Positions 32,782-37,058 of a stretch of 37,058 nucleotides of DNA are shown in pieces (the first letter of the stretch is position 1; the number at the start of each line of letters is the position of its first letter). This stretch comes from Rhodobacter sp. Lineage in GTDB: Bacteria; Pseudomonadota; Alphaproteobacteria; Rhodobacterales; Rhodobacteraceae. The translations under genes were made by a program, and so were the position numbers. The notes under the pieces are model-generated. The model made no database searches. It saw only the letters and a program-made list of their open reading frames with translations, and was not told the DNA's origin. The stretch lies in contig JAJDOB010000277.1 in the NCBI GenBank assembly GCA_022340385.1, positions 1 through 37,058 of the forward strand, read 5' to 3'.

Positions 32782-33087
32782 TTGGACAGGGTGATTGTGT
32801 GTGGCACCTGCGCGGGAGGCGCCGGGTTTGCCGCTGCACTGCGCGATGCGGGCGTGGACGGTGTCGAGACGGTGGCATGCATGAACCAGTGCGACCGGCC
32901 GGTGACGCTGGCGTTTCGGGCCAAGGGCAAGGATGCCTATCTGTTCGCCGGAATCGACCCGGTCGCGGACTTGGCCGACGCGCTGGCATTGGTGCGGCTT
33001 TACGCCGAGGCGCCGGGCGGTACGATCGCGGACGCCCGCCCTGCCGGGCGGTTGCGGTATTGCCTGGTCGGGCGCATTCCGGGCTAG
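32782..33087 (+). CDS. DUF1636-like four-cysteine protein in the cobalamin cluster
   Basis: A small protein (101 aa from TTG 32782; 106 aa from ATG 32767). It opens DRVIVCGTCAGGAGFAAAL and contains ETVACMNQCDRPVTLAF, giving a CxxC plus CxxxC set. The layout recalls DUF1636 metal-binding proteins often found beside cobalamin genes, and also thioredoxin-like [2Fe-2S] ferredoxins. TTG 32782 has GAGGGG seven bases upstream; ATG 32767 is in frame but has no good site and overlaps the cobW start on the other strand. The gene lies antisense between cbtA and cobW, with only one base between its stop and that of cbtA. Function unknown; cobalt or iron-sulfur chemistry is a guess from context. Confidence 0.8.
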   Translation: MDRVIVCGTCAGGAGFAAALRDAGVDGVETVACMNQCDRPVTLAFRAKGKDAYLFAGIDPVADLADALALVRLYAEAPGGTIADARPAGRLRYCLVGRIPG

Positions 33088-33088
33088 G

Positions 33089-33772
33089 TCAGGCATCGCG
33101 CGCCCGTTCCCAGAACAACCCGCAGAAAAACCCCAGCGCCGTCCAGCCAGCCGCGGCGGCACCCAGACTGAGCGTGGCAAATTCCGCCGACAGCTCCGGC
33201 GGGGCGACCCCCCAATAGGTATCAAGCTGCGGCGCGCCGATCAGATGCGGCAGCGCCAGAAGCACAACGCCAATTGCCGCAAGCCAGCTTCTGGCAAAGG
33301 CCAGCAGGGCAAGCCCGACGGCAGAGCACAGAATGGTCGCCGCCCACCAGGCCTGACGCGGGCCGACCGCCCCCGCCGGTGTGCCGGGAAGATCGGGCGG
33401 CTGGCCAAGCGCCGGCGCAAGCTGCACCGCGATGAACCCGGCCAGCCCCCAGACCAGCCCGGCGCGCGCGGAAATCGCGATGCCGTTGCGTTCGCCCAGC
33501 GCCATCAGGCCCATCAGGATCAGGCCATAGCCGGTGTAGGTAACAAGGTCGAAGCCCAGCGTCATGGTGTGGCGGGCAAAGTCATTGCCGATCCCGGGTG
33601 CGCCACGATCGCTTTGCGGAGAGCCGTCGGTGGCGAAATGCACCCGCTGGCCGGATTCGTAAAGCTCGCCTTCCAGCAGGACCGGGATCACGAACACGAA
33701 CTGCAGCGCGGCGGCAAGCACCCCGGCGGCGAGGCCGGCGAATATCGCACTGGTGAGAAGATTGCGGGTCAT
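33089..33772 (-). CDS. cbtA: CbtA cobalt transporter subunit
   Basis: A 227-aa inner-membrane protein with about five or six helices. It starts MTRNLLTSAIFAGLAAGVLA, the usual CbtA opening, and has YTGYGLILMGLMALGERNGI and GLVWGLAGFIAVQLAPALGQPPDLPG, which are family-typical. GAPQLDTYWGVAPPELSAEF near residue 190 is the late conserved block. CbtA and CbtB are predicted (from riboswitch-linked genomic context) to import Co2+ for cobalamin synthesis. cbtB is 342 bases upstream, an unusually long spacer filled partly by an octamer array. The transcript would run on through the antisense DUF1636 region to cobW. Confidence 0.93.
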   Translation of the reverse strand: MTRNLLTSAIFAGLAAGVLAAALQFVFVIPVLLEGELYESGQRVHFATDGSPQSDRGAPGIGNDFARHTMTLGFDLVTYTGYGLILMGLMALGERNGIAISARAGLVWGLAGFIAVQLAPALGQPPDLPGTPAGAVGPRQAWWAATILCSAVGLALLAFARSWLAAIGVVLLALPHLIGAPQLDTYWGVAPPELSAEFATLSLGAAAAGWTALGFFCGLFWERARDA

Positions 33773-34114
33773 TTGATTCAGGCCTTGCGACGCATCACGT
33801 CCCGTTTAAGGTTTTCCGGTTTTCCGGTTTTCCGGTTTTCCGGTTTTCCGGTTTTCCGGTTTTCCGGTTTTCCGGTTTTCCGGTATCGTATTGCCCTGTC
33901 TCGGTATTTCCTGGCCGGAGCCTGCATGCCGGGGTGTCAGATCAAGCCTGTCCCGGTCAGGAATCGCCGGATTGGCCGGGCCGGTTTACCGGCGAGGCGG
34001 CGGAAGACTTGCCCACCGGTCGCAGCCGGCCGACATGTCGGGCAACACCACCACGCATTCCCGCAACACGCAAACCAATGCGTGCCGCCAAGGCAGTCCG
34101 GGGCTATCCGGACC
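33773..34114 (-). other. Non-coding spacer between cbtB and cbtA
   Basis: These 342 bases hold no convincing gene on either strand. Seen directly: an octamer array (33810-33881), a GCCGG-TTTA-CCGGC hairpin (33980-33993), and a GTCCGG...CCGGAC hairpin (34096-34113) starting two bases past the cbtB stop. The last could slow or partly terminate transcription between cbtB and cbtA. Open plus-strand frames through here are antisense shadows. Confidence 0.6.
33810..33881. repeat. Nine perfect tandem copies of an 8-bp unit (GGTTTTCC)
   Basis: GGTTTTCC occurs nine times without interruption (72 bases) and ends abruptly at GGTATCG. It lies 38 bases upstream of the cbtA start codon, within the leader that cbtA transcripts share with cbtB. 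The unit is short and uniform with no spacers, so this is a microsatellite and not a CRISPR. Slipped-strand changes in copy number would alter the distance between cbtB and cbtA in 8-base steps. Confidence 0.98.
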
Positions 34115-34291
34115 CTAGTGGCAGGGGAACGCCATCGCGTGGCGCTGGTCATGGGCGGCGTCATGCAGCACGCCGGCCTGGGCAAGGCCGGACACGGTCA
34201 GCAGCATGAAACCTGCCAGCAGGGCAAAGGCGATGCTGGCAAGGCCGGAGTCGGTGCGCGTCAGGGTTTTGGCTTGGCTTTGGGTCGTCAT
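34115..34291 (-). CDS. cbtB: CbtB cobalt transporter small subunit
   Basis: A 58-aa protein, easy to miss because it is so short. It starts MTTQSQAKTLTRTDSG, has one transmembrane helix (about residues 17-38) and ends with the metal-binding tail VLHDAAHDQRHAMAFPCH. The His-rich HxxxH...H...FPCH ending is the CbtB hallmark. A GGAG site seven bases upstream supports the start. It is the first gene after the cobalamin riboswitch, whose 3' end is about 50 bases away. A CCTGTC/GACAGG hairpin (34307-34324) sits between the B12 box and the ribosome-binding site. It would act with CbtA in cobalt uptake. Confidence 0.93.
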   Translation of the reverse strand: MTTQSQAKTLTRTDSGLASIAFALLAGFMLLTVSGLAQAGVLHDAAHDQRHAMAFPCH

Positions 34292-34340
34292 ATCTGTTCT
34301 CCGTTTCCTGTCACACCCGACAGGGATCTGGTTTCGCGCA

Positions 34341-34530
34341 GGGCTGGTCTCCTGGCTCGCGGGTCGATGCTAACGTGCCGGCCTTCCCGGGAGTGTCCCA
34401 GTGGCGTGATCGGCGCGCGCTGTCCGCTTACAGTCGCGGGGGCGGCTCTGGCTTTTGGCCCCTGATTGGGTCGCCTTGACCAGATTCCCATTTCAGCCCC
34501 GCGTGCTTTGCACGTCATCCGGGGCACCAT
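34341..34530 (-). ncRNA. Cobalamin (AdoCbl-type) riboswitch
   Basis: Read on the minus strand, this leader shows GGTGCC near its 5' end (34528-34523), then TGGGAATCTGGT, then GCCCCCGCGACTGTAAGCGG. After these come GCCACTGGG...CCGGGAAGGC and the B12 box AGCCAGGAGACCAGCC (about 34357-34342). The order and sequences match the conserved core of cobalamin riboswitches. It precedes cbtB-cbtA and the cobW-cobN genes, so B12 should repress cobalt uptake and insertion. No T-run follows the last hairpin, so control of translation is more likely than intrinsic termination. Boundaries are approximate. Confidence 0.95.
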
Positions 34531-34679
34531 GCCGGACCATTTGGCGCGAGTTTGCCTGTGCGGTCAAGGCCGATAGCGACATGCGCCCGTGATGAAACGG
34601 CATCGGCACCTGCCCTGCCACGGGCCGGACCGGGGCGTTGGCAGGGTTTGATATTTCCGGCGGGCGATTCTGCCATTGA

Positions 34680-34702
34680 ATATTGCAATATCTTGTGGAT
34701 AA
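34680..34702. promoter_or_regulatory. Palindrome plus perfect DnaA-box upstream of smc
   Basis: ATATTGCAATAT (34680-34691) is a 12-base perfect palindrome. It is followed at 34694-34702 by TGTGGATAA, the reverse complement of the DnaA box TTATCCACA. The pair lies about 95 bases upstream of the smc start, in an AT-rich island of an otherwise GC-rich gap. Either could be an operator for smc. A single box does not make an origin. Confidence 0.45.
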
Positions 34703-34796
34703 GCCGCCGCATTCCGCCAGATGCGGTGGCTTTCCGTTGACTCGGGCCGGTGCGCAAAGCGAAACTGTCGGGCAAGAATCAATAAAAGGCAGTGGT

Positions 34797-37058
34797 GTGC
34801 GGTTTTCCCGTCTCAGGCTCAACGGTTTCAAAAGCTTCGTCGATCCGACCGATCTGATCATCGCGGACGGGCTGACCGGCGTTGTCGGGCCGAATGGCTG
34901 TGGCAAGTCGAACCTGCTTGAGGCGCTGCGCTGGGTGATGGGCGAAAACCGCGCCAGCGCGATGCGCGGCGGCGGCATGGAGGACGTGATCTTTGCCGGG
35001 GCCGCGACCCGGCCTGCGCGCAACTTTGCCGAAGTGGTCATCCACCTCGACAACAGCGACCGGCTGGCGCCCGCCGGGTTCAACGAAAGCGACCATCTGG
35101 AAATCACCCGCCGGATCACCCGGGACGCGGGGTCCGCCTTCAAGGTCAACACCAAGGACGCGCGTGCCCGCGATGTGCAGATGCTGTTCGCCGACGCATC
35201 GACCGGGGCGCATTCACCGGCCCTGGTCCGGCAGGGACAGATCAGCGAACTGATCAACGCCAAGCCCCGATCTCGCCGCCGGGTTCTGGAGGAAGCCGCC
35301 GGGATTTCCGGCCTGTATCAGCGCCGCCACGAGGCGGAACTGAAACTGAAAGGCGCCGAGACCAACCTGCTGCGGGTCGATGATGTCATCGAACAGCTTG
35401 CCAGCCAGTTGGCGCAACTGGCACGCCAGGCCAGGCAGGCGGCGCGCTATCGCGAAATCGGCGAGGCGCTGCGCCAGTCCGAGGGCATGCTGCTGTACCG
35501 CCGCTGGCGCGAGGCCGACGACATGCGCCTTGCTGCCGAATCGGCGCTGACGGACAGGGTGCAGGCCGCCGCACAGGGGGAACGCGCCGCGGTTCAGGCG
35601 GCGCAGCTTCGCGCCGGATGTGACGAAGCCCTGCCAGCCCTGCGCGAGGAAGAGGCGATTGCCGCCGCCGTGCTGCAACGTTTGCAGGTCGAGCGCGATA
35701 CACTGGCCGACCAGGAAGCCCGCGCGATCGCAACGATCGAGGCGCTGGGCGCGCGGATCACCCAGCTTGGCCAGGATATGGGCCGCGAAGAGGCGCTGAA
35801 CCGGGACGCCGGAGAGACGATTGCCCAGTTGCGGGCAGAGGCCGCGGAACTGGAAACCGCCAATGACGGCCACGACGCCGCGCTGACGGCCAGCGCCGAC
35901 GCCGCGCGCGCGGCCGCGCAGTTGTTGCAGGAACGCGAAGACAGTCTAAGCCAGCTGACCGAAGACACCGCGCGGCTGGCAGCGCGGCACCAGTCGTCGC
36001 AGCGCCTGCTGGAAGACACGCAAAAGACGCTTGCCCGCTCAGAGGGCGAGGCGGCAAACGCGCGCGTCTCGCTGGAAGCATCGCAAGCCTCGCTTGCGAC
36101 ACTGGCGGGCACGCTTAATGCGGCACAGGCCGCGCAGTCGGCGGCGGTTCAGGCGGCTGCGGACGCAGAGACCGCGCTGGCAGAGGCCGACGAGGCGCGC
36201 GCCGATGCGCAATCGCTTGAAGCGGAGGCACGTGCGGAACGGTCCGAGGCAGAGGGCGAGGCCGGCGCCCTTCGCGCCGAGGTGACGGCGCTGGCCAAGC
36301 TGGTTGAACGGGATACGGCGGAAGGCGGCCAGGTGCTTGACCTGCTGCGCGTCGCCCCGGGCTATGAAAAGGCGCTGGGCGCCGCGCTGGCGGATGATCT
36401 GCGCGCGCCCGCGATTGACCGTCAGGGCCGGTCAGGCTGGGCGCCGCTGCCCGGCTATCCCCGGCCGCAGACCCTGCCAAAGGGCGTGCAGGGGCTGGCC
36501 AACATGGTCACCGTGCCAGAGGTTCTGTCGCGCCGTATCGCCCAGGTCGGACTGATCGACGCGCTGGACGGGGTGCGCCTGCAATCGGAACTGTTGCCGG
36601 GTCAGCGACTGGTCAGCGTCGAGGGTGATCTGTGGCGCTGGGACGGGTTCCGCGCCGGGGCAGAGGACGCACCGTCGGCTGCCGCATTGCGATTGCAGCA
36701 GTTGAACCGCCTGGAAGTGCTGAAGCAGGAAATGGTGGCGGCGACGGCGCGGGCCGACGGGGCGGCGCAGGCGCATGAGGTGCTGAAGACCCGGCTTGCC
36801 GATCTGACCGAGGCCGACCGCGCGGCGCGCGAGGCCCGGCGCGAGGCCGACAGGCAGATGACAGAGGCCAGCCGCGCGCTGAGCCGGGCCGAGGCGGATC
36901 GCAACATCGCCGAGGGGCGGGTGGAATCGCTGCGCATGGCGGTGACGCGCCACGAGGAAGACGCGATGCAGGCGCGGATCGCCGCGAAAGAGGCAGAGGC
37001 TGCGCGCGCCGATCTGGGCGATCTGGATGCCGCGCGCGCCACGGTCGATGACGTCAAG
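34797..37058 (+). CDS. smc: Chromosome segregation protein SMC (3' end beyond window)
   Basis: The first 754 codons of SMC, open to the window edge. SMC dimers condense and segregate the chromosome. The N-terminal ATPase half starts with GTG (34797), preceded by AAAAGG. Walker A is GPNGCGKS (31-38), with Cys in place of the usual Ser as in other alphaproteobacterial SMCs. ALVRQGQISELINAKPRSRRRVLEEAAGI follows near 140-170. A long Ala/Glu/Arg-rich coiled coil runs from about 180 to 500. The hinge lies at roughly 505-625 (VLDLLRVAPGYEKALGAALADDL), then the return coil begins. The signature motif and Walker B lie beyond the window. Confidence 0.95.
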   Translation, partial: MRFSRLRLNGFKSFVDPTDLIIADGLTGVVGPNGCGKSNLLEALRWVMGENRASAMRGGGMEDVIFAGAATRPARNFAEVVIHLDNSDRLAPAGFNESDHLEITRRITRDAGSAFKVNTKDARARDVQMLFADASTGAHSPALVRQGQISELINAKPRSRRRVLEEAAGISGLYQRRHEAELKLKGAETNLLRVDDVIEQLASQLAQLARQARQAARYREIGEALRQSEGMLLYRRWREADDMRLAAESALTDRVQAAAQGERAAVQAAQLRAGCDEALPALREEEAIAAAVLQRLQVERDTLADQEARAIATIEALGARITQLGQDMGREEALNRDAGETIAQLRAEAAELETANDGHDAALTASADAARAAAQLLQEREDSLSQLTEDTARLAARHQSSQRLLEDTQKTLARSEGEAANARVSLEASQASLATLAGTLNAAQAAQSAAVQAAADAETALAEADEARADAQSLEAEARAERSEAEGEAGALRAEVTALAKLVERDTAEGGQVLDLLRVAPGYEKALGAALADDLRAPAIDRQGRSGWAPLPGYPRPQTLPKGVQGLANMVTVPEVLSRRIAQVGLIDALDGVRLQSELLPGQRLVSVEGDLWRWDGFRAGAEDAPSAAALRLQQLNRLEVLKQEMVAATARADGAAQAHEVLKTRLADLTEADRAAREARREADRQMTEASRALSRAEADRNIAEGRVESLRMAVTRHEEDAMQARIAAKEAEAARADLGDLDAARATVDDVK

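Noticed and set aside
33810-33881. CRISPR array
   Set aside because: Units are 8 bases and contiguous, with no spacers and no cas genes.
32933-34465. 510-codon plus-strand open frame spanning cbtA, the octamer array, cbtB and the riboswitch
   Set aside because: It is antisense to well-recognised genes and a riboswitch. Its FSGFPVFR repeat peptide is only the translation of the 8-bp array.

Overview
The window looks like chromosomal DNA of an alphaproteobacterium, most likely Rhodobacteraceae (Roseobacter group). The reasons are high G+C, an smc start with the GPNGCGKS P-loop that I know from alphaproteobacteria, the slt / dapA / smpB neighbourhood, glnK-amtB, an aerobic cobalt-chelatase cobalamin cluster, a perfect CtrA-type TTAA-N7-TTAA site, and a dispersed 106-base intergenic repeat of a kind I associate with this group. 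No rRNA, tRNA, IS element, integrase, CRISPR array or prophage structural gene was seen.

Layout. 1-3764 (minus): a type I secretion ABC exporter and its HlyD adaptor, followed by RidA and a glycerophosphodiesterase cut by the window edge. 3874-5218 (plus): mlaA-mlaC for outer-membrane lipid asymmetry. 5362-7524 (minus): a class A penicillin-binding protein. 7828-9529 (plus): glnK-amtB for ammonium sensing and uptake, closed by a strong terminator. 9605-12732 (minus): an aromatic/aspartate-type aminotransferase, sseA, a glycine-zipper mini-protein and smpB. 12824-17883: an ion channel, a small P-loop kinase, a GH19 endolysin-like enzyme, dapA and the lytic transglycosylase slt. 18059-20716: an EamA permease, then mnmD divergent from an FAD oxidoreductase that may supply the other half of MnmC. 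20885-25530: a VOC protein, a TauE/SafE permease, an FMN reductase, a ThDP enzyme of the acetolactate synthase superfamily, and a coupled multi-span membrane protein.

25756-34530 is a cobalamin region. A cobalamin riboswitch on the minus strand precedes cbtB (58 aa) and cbtA (cobalt entry), cobW (metal GTPase), a GNAT, cobN (cobaltochelatase large subunit) and a second GNAT. cobO (corrinoid adenosyltransferase) lies beyond a plus-strand lipoprotein gene that carries the CtrA-like site. A plus-strand DUF1636 four-cysteine gene sits antisense inside the unit, between cbtA and cobW. The cbtB-cbtA spacer contains nine perfect copies of an 8-bp repeat. The window ends inside smc.

Most of the window is ordinary core genome. 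The features most worth a second look are the cobalamin operon architecture (octamer array, antisense DUF1636 gene, coupled acetyltransferases), the paired 106-base repeats between convergent genes, the split divergent mnmC functions, and the CtrA-box lipoprotein. I found no convincing evidence of a wholly new defence or mobile system.
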